Assembly: GCA_016208305.1 (NCBI GenBank) | Contig: JACQYI010000058.1 | Location: forward strand, 1 to 64,000 | Reading direction: 5' to 3' | From: Oscillatoriophycideae cyanobacterium NC_groundwater_1537_Pr4_S-0.65um_50_18 | GTDB lineage: Bacteria; Cyanobacteriota; Cyanobacteriia; Elainellales; Elainellaceae | DNA length: 64,000 nt | Notes under the pieces: generated by a model | What the model was told of the DNA's origin: nothing | Databases searched by the model: none | What the model saw: the letters and a program-made list of their open reading frames with translations, nothing else | Translations under genes and position numbers: made by a program | Part shown: piece by piece, positions 1 to 7,372 of the stretch | Layout of the letters: each line of letters begins with the position of its first letter | How positions within the stretch are numbered: position 1 is the first letter of the stretch

Positions 1-1
1 C

Positions 2-127
2 AAACGGGATGAATTGGCCAGTCGAGTGTTTGAGGATGAGGTCGATTTAGCGGATGCGATCATTGAAGGACTAGAGAACAGAGGTAGGAATGGAGGATAT
101 ATCGTAAATCGTTTTAAGTTTAATTAG
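2..127 (+). CDS. C-terminal end of an unidentified protein (cut by window edge)
   Basis: An open frame enters from the left edge and ends at TAG 125-127, giving 41 codons. The tail is acidic (FEDEVDLADAII) and closes with NGGYIVNRFKFN. I do not recognise the family. Its last bases overlap the stop codon of the convergent minus-strand gene by 4 nt, so the two genes meet tail to tail with no spacer or terminator. It could also be a chance frame, but its composition looks protein-like. Confidence 0.4.
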   Translation, partial: KRDELASRVFEDEVDLADAIIEGLENRGRNGGYIVNRFKFN

Positions 128-984
128 GTTGAGCTACTTACCGCACCCGAAGTATCCTCATTAATCACCTTACAATAGTAACCATCTAACTTGTTGTAAG
201 GAGACTTGACATCACGCAACATAACGGTTGTCAGCGGTGTGTCATCTGGATTTTCAGAATAAACCCTTGCCCGAGGAGCAAAGTAAGACGAGTGAAACTT
301 CATTGAGTTGTAGCTGTCTACAATTTCTCCATTCTGGACATCAATGAAGTATTCCCAGTCACCTAGAGGCGTTTCAGCTGGAATAGTTAAGTGATAGGCT
401 TCCACATGACCCTGTTGCGTCGGATAGAGGACAGTTTCATGGGTAATACGACCCCTTGCCTTAGCTGCTTCACCGAGATCTTTCTGGGCAATCTTGCCAG
501 CTTCCTTTAAAGATATGGTTTTCTTTCTGGGTTTGACAGAAATCTGCGGACGTAGGCCACTCGTCACCATCCGAACTTGGTTTTTGGCATCTACACCCAC
601 CAAAACGCTTGCACCAAAAACGGGTAAGCCCTGATGAGTTTGCTGGCGACGAACGAACTTCAGTCCGCCCCACTCAAAGGCATCCACTTCAGTGAGTTCT
701 TCAGTATCCTCTGCGCTCAGTCCTAAAACACCAGGGTTTTCTATTAGAAAGGAACGGCTGGCTTCATCGGCTGTGCCTGCCATAGGCTGAGATAACTTCC
801 CTTCTATCCAAGCAGGAGTTCCAGTTATCCTATCCATAATTGAGGAAGCTCCTGGCCGCTGTGCTAGAAACGTCTTGCTCTCAGCTAGGGCAGCTGCTGC
901 AGGCTTAGGCGATCCATTTGAAATAAAAGCATCAACGCGATTGCGGTTGGCTGGATGACGAAGGCTAGACTCTTCATAAAACAT
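124..984 (-). CDS. FTP/PepSY propeptide-like protein without a peptidase domain (M36/M4-type, truncated)
   Basis: About 287 residues. The middle resembles the fungalysin/thermolysin propeptide (FTP) fold (FLIENPGVLGLS to VFGASVLVGVD), followed by a PepSY-like segment with SLKEAGKIAQKDLG and DWEYFIDVQNGEIVDSYN, the signature that normally precedes the catalytic domain of M36/M4 metallopeptidases. Translation stops just after this linker: there is no HEXXH zinc motif and no catalytic domain. Full-length relatives are usually well over 500 residues. I chose the ATG at 984 because AAGGGA lies just upstream; an in-frame ATG at 1038 would add 18 residues. No signal peptide is evident. It is either a decayed protease gene or a free propeptide that could act as an inhibitor or chaperone. 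Family assignment is fairly sure, function is not. Confidence 0.6.
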   Translation of the reverse strand: MFYEESSLRHPANRNRVDAFISNGSPKPAAAALAESKTFLAQRPGASSIMDRITGTPAWIEGKLSQPMAGTADEASRSFLIENPGVLGLSAEDTEELTEVDAFEWGGLKFVRRQQTHQGLPVFGASVLVGVDAKNQVRMVTSGLRPQISVKPRKKTISLKEAGKIAQKDLGEAAKARGRITHETVLYPTQQGHVEAYHLTIPAETPLGDWEYFIDVQNGEIVDSYNSMKFHSSYFAPRARVYSENPDDTPLTTVMLRDVKSPYNKLDGYYCKVINEDTSGAVSSST

Positions 985-1185
985 AGGTTTTTCCCTTGTT
1001 AATTGATTCAACACAGTTTTGAAAACCGGACATCTCAATCATTCTTTTCCCGACACGATCGCTTTACGGTGGGCTAAAGAACGGCTACGACTTGCTGAAT
1101 GTAGGTTTGATTTAATCCTCCCCAAAATTAGTTTTGGAAACAATACGATCATCCGCGTATAGGAGCAGGGCGATCTTGCAACAAA

Positions 1186-1863
1186 CTATGCCTGGAGCAA
1201 CCCCAATCTCTCTAGGGCAGTCATCACAGCTCCCATGCGGGTTTGCACCTCCAGTTTTTTGTAAAGATGCTCCAAGTGTTTTCGTACCGTTCCTTCACAG
1301 CAATCCAGCACTTTAGCAATGGCGGCATTGCTTTTATCCTGAGCGACCCAGAACAGCACCTCCGCTTCTCGTTGGGTGAGTCCTAGGGATTCCAGAGCTG
1401 CGATCGAAAAAGATACCGACTGCTGTTCCTCTAATAGCAAAAGATAGTATCCCCGAACAGGATCGGGAATGAGTCGGATGATCAACTGTCGCCCGGCTTG
1501 CTCCCTCTGCAAGGATAAATAGGGGGAGGGATCATCGCTAGTAAGCTGCAAAATTTGATGGGTGAACCAATGCTGTAAGATTTTTGGCAATGAGGGTGAG
1601 GCGCAGGGTTCAAAATACTGGCTTAACAGCTGCTCTGCCCGTGGGGTCATGAACTGCACCTGCCCATCGATCGCCAAACGGATCACGCCCCCTTGATCCA
1701 GCACTTGCTTAAATTGGTTTAAGAGTTGCTGGAGCTGGCTGCCTTCAAGCTGATGTTCCTCTGTTTGCGCCAAGTGGGGACGCAAGAGGCTAAGGACACA
1801 GCGATCGCAATTGGTGACATTGGGGCGATCGCAGATCGACAAAGTTTTTTGTCCTAATATCAT
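1186..1863 (-). CDS. LuxR-type helix-turn-helix regulator, apparently N-terminally shortened
   Basis: 225 residues. The C-terminal ~65 residues are a LuxR/GerE DNA-binding domain (LTQREAEVLFWVAQDKSNAAIAKVL, then CCEGTVRKHLEHLYKKLEV). The N-terminus begins inside what in related cyanobacterial regulators is the end of a GAF-like sensor domain (LSLLRPHLAQT matches the usual LLRPHLxQAY segment). A TGA lies in frame close upstream of the ATG, so the sensory half is absent rather than missed. There is no receiver domain, so two-component phosphorylation is not expected. It may be a truncated but functional DNA-binding protein or a relic; its neighbour downstream is also truncated. Confidence 0.72.
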   Translation of the reverse strand: MILGQKTLSICDRPNVTNCDRCVLSLLRPHLAQTEEHQLEGSQLQQLLNQFKQVLDQGGVIRLAIDGQVQFMTPRAEQLLSQYFEPCASPSLPKILQHWFTHQILQLTSDDPSPYLSLQREQAGRQLIIRLIPDPVRGYYLLLLEEQQSVSFSIAALESLGLTQREAEVLFWVAQDKSNAAIAKVLDCCEGTVRKHLEHLYKKLEVQTRMGAVMTALERLGLLQA

Positions 1864-2812
1864 ACGTATTCTCGCTATTCAAAATTACAACGCCTGCAAC
1901 TCCAAATGCCTGCAACAGGGAAAGTAATCAAAAATGCTTTCCATCTACGCACGTCAACCGATACCACCTAAACAACAGGAAGGCAGACAGCACTCATGAC
2001 AGCAAGAAAACAAACACAACAAACCTTAGTGCATCCATGCCAGAGTATTTAGCATCAATGCATTCAAGCCATTATTTTTCTGTTAATTGACGCGAAATTT
2101 TTTTCTATTAAAATACGTTAATGAAAAAAGGCTTTTCAAAAGGGAGGTAAGCATTTCTGACAACCTCATCCTATAACAGGATTTTTGTAGAGCACATACT
2201 ATTGTTGCTAATAATATTAAATTGATACTTTTCCATAACTTTGTTTATATAGTTCTTGCATAGGGTCAACGCTTCCCCCCCCTCTTTGTTTACAAGCAAT
2301 TTGTGAGCGCTACAGTGCTATAAGGTTGGCAACGAGAGAGGCTCACTTCATGTAACTATTCCATCAGCTCAGGATTGGCGAACTCTCGATCTACCGGAAG
2401 CATCACATCGCGGTGCTGGCGCAACAATTATCGAGCTTTCCGTTATCGATCGTTAAACTGCCATGCGCCAAGACGCGCCACAGCAATAGCAGCGCATGAC
2501 CTAATTGTCTGACAAGACTCTTGAAACCCTTATTCTTGCGTAGGTTGGATTAGCGTCAGCGTCACCTCAAAATCTTGCTGTTGTTGGGTTTCACGTTGTT
2601 CAACCTAACCTACACAAAAGATCAGTCAATCAACTAGGCGCACGACCCCAATAGAGGCCAAATCCTTTGGACTGGGAAATACTTCTCTCTATCACGCTAT
2701 ATTTCTTTACGCGTGTAATATTTCTTTTTTTTGAATACTCTCGAAATTCTACCTATAAAATCATCTCAAATGAATATAGTTTGTCTAGATACAAAAGTTT
2801 TTAAGGAGCGTT
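1864..2812. other. AT-rich gene-poor interval
   Basis: No convincing gene in 0.95 kb. Around 2340-2455 a plus-strand frame reads IPSAQDWRTLDLPEASHRGA and ends at a TAA, but has no good start; it may be a gene relic. A repeat copy lies at 2509-2628. The last bases carry AAGGAG five bases before the start of the next gene. The interval between the shortened LuxR gene and the repeat looks like eroded sequence. Confidence 0.5.
2509..2628 (+). repeat. ~120-bp repeat, left copy
   Basis: Nearly the same sequence recurs at 4379-4500 in the same orientation, so the pair brackets the membrane-protein gene at 2813-4330. Shared blocks include TTATTCTTGC, TTAGCGTCAGCGTCACC, TGTTGGGTTT and TTGTTCAACC. Inside, GTAGGTTGG and its inverse CCTAACCTAC form the ends of a large imperfect hairpin. 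Many cyanobacterial genomes carry short palindromic repeats of the GTAGGTTGGGTT type; I infer membership of that class. Confidence 0.8.
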
Positions 2813-4330
2813 ATGCAAATCTTTCCAAATTTCAGCTCTATAGCTGAACAAGTTGTTCGCGTTATGAGTCCGCCAGGCGGCTCTGAACTTACTGAGGAAG
2901 CCATTGATTGTTATACAGCTTATGTTAATCGGTTGAAATCACTCAGGTATACAGTTTTATCTATTGGTTTCCCTCTACTGATAGTATTTGTTATTTTTGG
3001 TTCCTCAAGTACTGGCTTTTCAGAGCCTCTCTTTGAACTCTATAAATCTCTATTTCCTGAAAACGACCCAAGATGGTTTCCTGTTTTTAGATTAGTGCTT
3101 GTTGGATTAATATTTTTTCTAATCCCTTATATCTCCTACTATTTTTTTATTGCTGCACGCATTCAGCATGCAGAAGGTCAGCTGCATGCAATGAAAGAAG
3201 AATATCAAGCCCGTCTACTAAAAACTGCGGACGGACGATTAGATTTCTTATATCGTGAATTACGTAAGCTCACTAACGATTCTGCCAGGGTTTTTTTTGA
3301 AAATGAAGCTAGATATAGGCAAGCCTTGGAGTGGATCAAGGAATCTGGTGCTCTCCTTGATCAAGGATTAAATACAGATCTGAATGAAGTTCAATATATT
3401 TTAACAGCACTCAGAGAACTAACCATTCGAGAAAATCGGGAACAAAAAAATCAGAAGCTTTGGCAATATGCTGCAGTAGCAATCATTTTAGCTTATATTC
3501 TTGGGTTGGCTTTTGTAATGCGTTTTGTTGGGTATGGAGAATCACCTCCGATTCCTATTTTTGGAATTCCTTTGTGGGTAGTGATGTGGGGAGCTATAGG
3601 CAGCCTTGCCGCTATTCTTTATCGCTTCTACACTGAACAACAACGGGTTAACCTATCCTCTGAGGTTCGGTGGCTTATTGCCAGACCCATTATTGGAATA
3701 TTCATGAGTGCAGTGGCTTACCTAACTGTTCAATCCGGCTTAATTCTATTGGGTGCGCCCCCGGAATCTGGGTTCGAACCTGCTCAAATCCCTGATTCAG
3801 ACCCTACTGCCAATGCTACTCGTCTTGCAGCAATTGTATGCTTCCTAGCTGGTTTTAGCGATCGCGTTTATCTAGGAGTCATTGATCTTCTGGTTGAACG
3901 AACTTTCCCTTTAGGGCAAAAGAAAGAAAACCCAGAGGGTGTAAAAAATAAGAGTACCAACAAAACGATCTTTCAACCTAAAGCTAATTTGAGCGGACTA
4001 TGGACACAAGACCGAGAAGCCAATGGAGCAGTATTAAGATATCAGATATACATTGTGCAAAATGCGTATGAACTTACCGGAAAAGCAACACTGATTAAAA
4101 TAGGAAATGGTAAATATGACGATATTCAAGTTTTTGATATAGATGGCATAGTATATTCAGACTTTGTTACTCTAAATTTGAGAAATGCTGATAGAGTGGA
4201 TTTATTATTTGCTACATCCTTGCTCAAGATAAAAAATGATGGACAGTGTTTGGAAGGCAGTCTAACCCATCATGTTGAATCGGCAGAGGAAGCAAAGACT
4301 CAAACAGTTAGCTGGAAGAAAGCTGCTTAA
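2813..4330 (+). CDS. Polytopic membrane protein with C-terminal beta-rich domain, unknown function
   Basis: 505 residues; AAGGAG lies five bases before the ATG. Predicted membrane segments: about 45-65 and 88-113, then a polar, probably helical stretch (115-215), then four more (about 220-240, 250-272, 288-312, 335-360). The second membrane block contains IPLWVVMWGAIGSLAAILYRFY and ends FLAGFSDRVYLGVIDLLVER. The C-terminal ~115 residues (from ANLSGLWTQ) have alternating beta character with a G-W start and a later LEGSL, reminiscent of small beta-barrel effector or lipocalin-like folds; this is only a pattern match. The gene is more AT-rich than its neighbours and sits between two ~120-bp direct repeats, which suggests acquisition or movement as a unit. 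No nucleotidyltransferase or other partner gene lies beside it. Confidence 0.7.
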   Translation: MQIFPNFSSIAEQVVRVMSPPGGSELTEEAIDCYTAYVNRLKSLRYTVLSIGFPLLIVFVIFGSSSTGFSEPLFELYKSLFPENDPRWFPVFRLVLVGLIFFLIPYISYYFFIAARIQHAEGQLHAMKEEYQARLLKTADGRLDFLYRELRKLTNDSARVFFENEARYRQALEWIKESGALLDQGLNTDLNEVQYILTALRELTIRENREQKNQKLWQYAAVAIILAYILGLAFVMRFVGYGESPPIPIFGIPLWVVMWGAIGSLAAILYRFYTEQQRVNLSSEVRWLIARPIIGIFMSAVAYLTVQSGLILLGAPPESGFEPAQIPDSDPTANATRLAAIVCFLAGFSDRVYLGVIDLLVERTFPLGQKKENPEGVKNKSTNKTIFQPKANLSGLWTQDREANGAVLRYQIYIVQNAYELTGKATLIKIGNGKYDDIQVFDIDGIVYSDFVTLNLRNADRVDLLFATSLLKIKNDGQCLEGSLTHHVESAEEAKTQTVSWKKAA

Positions 4331-4378
4331 GTTAAACTTTGACTCGTCTTTTTTCTAGCTGTAGAGACAGCTGATCGA

Positions 4379-4500
4379 CTGACAAAACTCCTGAAACCTT
4401 TATTCTTGCCTAGGTTGGCTTAGCGTCAGCGTCACCCAGCGAAATCTTGCTATTGTTGGGTTTTACATTGTTCAACCCAAGTTACAGAAAAGATCTGTCT
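4379..4500 (+). repeat. ~120-bp repeat, right copy
   Basis: Direct copy of 2509-2628 with scattered substitutions and a small insertion after GCGTCACC. It starts about 50 bp after the stop of the 505-residue membrane protein. The inverse half of the terminal palindrome is less well conserved here (CCCAAGTTAC), so this copy has diverged more. Confidence 0.8.
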
Positions 4501-4501
4501 A

Positions 4502-4552
4502 GAGTCCGCGCTTTATAGGGATTGTGGGGCAGCGATCGTGGGGCGCGGACTC
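4502..4552. repeat. Palindrome, GAGTCCGCGC arms
   Basis: Ten-base perfect inverted arms (4502-4511 and 4543-4552) enclose a 31-nt loop containing GCGATCG. The arms resemble the GGGAGTGCCGCGC arms of the palindromes at 43821 and 62431, so it probably belongs to the same family with a longer loop. It lies downstream of the 4600 gene on the minus strand and could fold in its transcript, but lacks a U-run. Confidence 0.6.
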
Positions 4553-4599
4553 CCTAATTCAGGGTTCTTAGCAGCTTACTCTGTACAGTGCGTCTCAGC

Positions 4600-5535
4600 C
4601 TAAATGCCTCTGAGGAACCGCTCAACACGTTGCTTCCAGCGCTCTTGATCAACCGTGACGAGTAAAGTATGACCCGTATTAGGAAAAATAACGAGCTGCT
4701 TAGAACCCTGCAAATTTTGGAAGATCTGATTGATTTCTGCCATAGTCGTCCATCGATCGAGTCTGCCATGTAATAGCAAAGTAGGAAACTTGACCTGATG
4801 GGCATAGGCAACTGGATTATGGGTAAAACCATTAAATCCATGCTGGATGCTTCCCCAAAAAATCAGCAGTTCAGCCATCGGAAAGATTGGAACGTTGATG
4901 GCGCTTAGCCGACTTCTAACAGCATCCAAAAGTCGGGCAAAGGGAAGCTCAAGTATCACAGCATCAGGATTGATCTGCTCTTCAGCAACTGCTTTTAGAA
5001 TGGCTGCGCTACCCATTGATACCCCATAGAGAACGAAAGGGTGCTGAAGGTTTGTGCGTTGGGCATAGTCCGTAGCTAAAGCAACATCTTTGGCTTCCCT
5101 GGTGCCTAGCGTTGTCGTATTGCCGCTGGAACCCCCCACTCCTCGAAAATCAACCAGGAGGGTATCGTAACCCAGATTGTGAAAGACCTGGGTTGGGGCT
5201 AAAAGCTGTTTGGCTTTGCTGCCTCCATTCCCTGGAAATAGGAGAACAGTTCCACGAGACATGGGGCTTTGAGCAGGGATAAACCAAGTTTCTAACCACT
5301 CAGCTTGATTGACTGGAATGCGCTGGGTGATATATTCAAGCCCAATGTCAGTGGGAAGCTGAGAGCCGATAGGTCTGGGAATCCCCAACCCCCAAGGATT
5401 AGAGGCGCTAAAGTGAGTTAGAACGTAAGCACCCCCAAAAGATAAGGCATTGAGAATTAGAAAAGCAGCCAGTGCCAGCTGACAAAGATACTGTTTGATT
5501 TTTCTTCTCAGGTTTCTACGCGCCAACGGCTGCAT
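4600..5535 (-). CDS. Membrane-anchored alpha/beta hydrolase
   Basis: About 311 residues. After a basic N-terminus (RRNLRRKIK), one hydrophobic segment (about residues 17-40) should anchor or export it. The fold shows the oxyanion-type segment LLFPGNGGSK, strand plus loop VDFRGVGGSSG, and the nucleophile elbow GVSMG (Ser nucleophile) followed by SAAILKAVAEE; the acid is probably in LLLHGRLDRW and the His in NTGHTLL. This is the pattern of the serine aminopeptidase S33/BAAT-like hydrolases; the substrate cannot be told. A GTG at 5550 is possible, but GAGG nine bases before the ATG at 5535 favours the latter. It follows psaL on the same strand but is separated from it by a terminator. Confidence 0.85.
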   Translation of the reverse strand: MQPLARRNLRRKIKQYLCQLALAAFLILNALSFGGAYVLTHFSASNPWGLGIPRPIGSQLPTDIGLEYITQRIPVNQAEWLETWFIPAQSPMSRGTVLLFPGNGGSKAKQLLAPTQVFHNLGYDTLLVDFRGVGGSSGNTTTLGTREAKDVALATDYAQRTNLQHPFVLYGVSMGSAAILKAVAEEQINPDAVILELPFARLLDAVRSRLSAINVPIFPMAELLIFWGSIQHGFNGFTHNPVAYAHQVKFPTLLLHGRLDRWTTMAEINQIFQNLQGSKQLVIFPNTGHTLLVTVDQERWKQRVERFLRGI

Positions 5536-5596
5536 TAAATCGATCCTCACCCGCTTGCTTGGAGATACAGCAAGGACTTCTGCTCAAGCCCAAAAG

Positions 5597-5640
5597 AAAG
5601 CCCTTAAATGCCGTTTGAAGAGCAGCGTTAAGGGCTTTTT
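5597..5640 (-). terminator. Terminator downstream of psaL
   Basis: Inverted arms AAAGCCCTTAA (5597-5607) and TTAAGGGCTTT (5628-5638), with a pyrimidine/T-rich run on the minus-strand side. It sits 32 bp after the psaL stop and separates it from the hydrolase gene. T-rich flanks on both sides could also allow plus-strand termination. Confidence 0.75.
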
Positions 5641-5672
5641 ATTGATTTGACTTGTGATCTAGCCTTGGCTAG

Positions 5673-6152
5673 TTAGCTGATATTGCCAAAAGTTTGGAGC
5701 ACTCCTGACTTAACCACCTCGTACACAACGTACGCAAACGCAGCACCACCAATGCCGCCTACCAAAAAGCTGCCTGCAAACTCGCTCCAGCCTTCTGAGT
5801 CTTCCAACCCTACAGGCGTTTTGGGAGTTGTCACGGTCTTAATGGGCTTGTTGGGCTGCGTCCCGGCATAGAGCGAGAGGCAGACCGTCAAAATTACCAC
5901 CAAGATAACCGCTTCGATCAGTCCCACAATGTCGCCCACGCTGGTGTCGCGGAACTGGCTCGTAAAGGCAAAAGGCCCAAACAGCAGGTAGCCATGCGCC
6001 ATGCCAATTTCCAAGCCTCGGCGTTGAGGAGACAATCCTGATCGGTAAGCAGGAAGGTTATTGATCAACGCTTTCGTGAAGTCTGAAGAATTGACAGGAG
6101 TGGCAAGGTTGCCAATTTGCGGATCTCCAGCAGGTTTAATTACATCTGACAT
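5673..6152 (-). CDS. psaL: Photosystem I subunit XI (PsaL)
   Basis: 159 residues, normal length for cyanobacterial PsaL. The N-terminus (MSDVIKPAGDPQIGNLATPVN) and the segment LPAYRSGLSPQRRGLEIGMAHGY are family hallmarks, including the residues around the conserved chlorophyll-ligand region. Two or three membrane helices follow (about 75-105 and 130-155). PsaL sits at the centre of the photosystem I trimer (or tetramer) in the thylakoid membrane and is needed for oligomerisation. GGAG lies 11 bases before the ATG. psaI lies upstream on the same strand, a pairing common in cyanobacteria; the 217-bp space between them may hold a separate psaL promoter. Confidence 0.97.
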   Translation of the reverse strand: MSDVIKPAGDPQIGNLATPVNSSDFTKALINNLPAYRSGLSPQRRGLEIGMAHGYLLFGPFAFTSQFRDTSVGDIVGLIEAVILVVILTVCLSLYAGTQPNKPIKTVTTPKTPVGLEDSEGWSEFAGSFLVGGIGGAAFAYVVYEVVKSGVLQTFGNIS

Positions 6153-6369
6153 ATTGTTTTATCTCCAAAATTGCTTTTCACCTGTTGCCACCCAATCGGA
6201 GGGTTTTGAGGATGAAATGTACCAACACAAGCGATCGCATGCAAAAGATACTCGATTCAAAGATGCTCAGCTTTAGCCAAAAAGACCTTTCCATAGAGCT
6301 TGAGTTTGATCTCAAGCGCTACGGGCATCCAGAGGGCATCTAGAAAACGGCATCTAGTCAAAGTCTGAG

Positions 6370-6486
6370 CTAAAGCCCCGCAGCGTCATCACGCTCAATG
6401 TAAATGAACAAAAACGCCATCGCCACAGCAGGAAAAACCCACCCGACAATGGGAACAAAGATTGACGGCAAAAATGAAGCTGCCAT
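6370..6486 (-). CDS. psaI: Photosystem I subunit VIII (PsaI)
   Basis: A 38-residue ORF: starts [16 protein letters not shown], continues with one hydrophobic helix, and ends [12 protein letters not shown]. This matches PsaI, whose usual form is a single helix followed by YIEREDP. PsaI sits next to PsaL in photosystem I and helps bind it. GGGAGAG stands six bases before the ATG. It precedes psaL on the same strand. Confidence 0.95.
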   Translation of the reverse strand: MAASFLPSIFVPIVGWVFPAVAMAFLFIYIERDDAAGL

Positions 6487-6680
6487 AAACGGCTCTCCCT
6501 CGCTAAATTAACGAACCTTCAGAGCCAAATTTACTTTGAATTGGGGACTGATTTCTAACTGCTAAGAAATTTTAACAACTGTGTTGCTTAGGCTAGATCC
6601 AAAACACCCCTTTTTCAGCTTTTATGGGGCTAAAGCGAGTATCTCTAGGCGTATCTCTAAGGGCAAAATGTACTGAATCT

Positions 6681-7367
6681 TTACAACACGCCCTTAGAGC
6701 TGGGGATAAGGTGGGCGCGACGGGGATCAATCTCGATCGCCATGCGGAGGGCGCGGGCAAATGCCTTAAAGGTGGCTTCAATAATGTGATGAGAGTTGAT
6801 GCCGTCAAGCTGGCGAATGTGAAGCGTCATTTGGGAGTGGTTGACGACAGCCACAAAAAACTCGCGCACTAGCTGGGTATCGTAGGTGCCTACGCGAGCC
6901 GTCGGGATATCGAGTCCGTAGCTAAGATGAGGACGACCCGAAAAATCTAGCGTTACCTGCACCAACGCTTCATCCAACGGCGCAAAAAAGTGCCCAAACC
7001 GGACGATGCCTTTGCGATCGCCCAAGGCTTTGGATAGGGCTTGTCCTAGGGTAATGCCGACATCTTCGTTGGTGTGATGATCATCAATCTCAATATCTCC
7101 TGTTGCCTGAATCTCTAGATCAATCAGCCCATGCGAGGAAATCTGATGCAGCATGTGATCGAGAAACGGCACCCCTGTGTGGGTATTGCATTGCCCCTGA
7201 CCATCTAAATTGAGGCTCACCTGCACATCTGTTTCTCCTGTAGCCCGGTGAACTGAGGCGATCCGCGCCGGAAAATCTAGACTGAGCGGAGAAAAGCCAG
7301 GAGCACTAAAAGATTCACGAGTTTGCATAGCAGGGAGGGCAAAGACAGCAAAACTATTATCGCCCAT
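6681..7367 (-). CDS. hisB: Imidazoleglycerol-phosphate dehydratase
   Basis: 228 residues. It catalyses the dehydration of imidazole glycerol phosphate to imidazole acetol phosphate (step six of histidine synthesis). The two manganese-binding His clusters are present: [12 protein letters not shown] (about 63-74) with DDHHTNED (about 95-102), and the second half has [10 protein letters not shown] and [17 protein letters not shown]. It is the monofunctional form, without the N-terminal phosphatase of enteric HisB. It starts five bases after the stop of the 783-residue protein, so the two are probably cotranscribed; GGAGG overlaps that stop region. An internal ATG at 7328 would remove 13 non-conserved residues and is an alternative start. 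Confidence 0.96.
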   Translation of the reverse strand: MGDNSFAVFALPAMQTRESFSAPGFSPLSLDFPARIASVHRATGETDVQVSLNLDGQGQCNTHTGVPFLDHMLHQISSHGLIDLEIQATGDIEIDDHHTNEDVGITLGQALSKALGDRKGIVRFGHFFAPLDEALVQVTLDFSGRPHLSYGLDIPTARVGTYDTQLVREFFVAVVNHSQMTLHIRQLDGINSHHIIEATFKAFARALRMAIEIDPRRAHLIPSSKGVL

Positions 7368-7372
7368 CTGTT

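Noticed and set aside
2330-2460. Possible transposase remnant (IPSAQDWRTLDLPEAS)
   Set aside because: Too short and without start or family motif; kept only as a note in the gap entry.
3765-3790. GGGTTCGAACCTG, like a tRNA T-arm
   Set aside because: It lies within the coding frame of the 505-residue membrane protein and has no other tRNA parts.
2813-4330. CBASS effector (Cap15-like) assignment for the membrane protein
   Set aside because: Only a loose G-W/beta pattern; no cyclase gene nearby and more membrane segments than that effector has.
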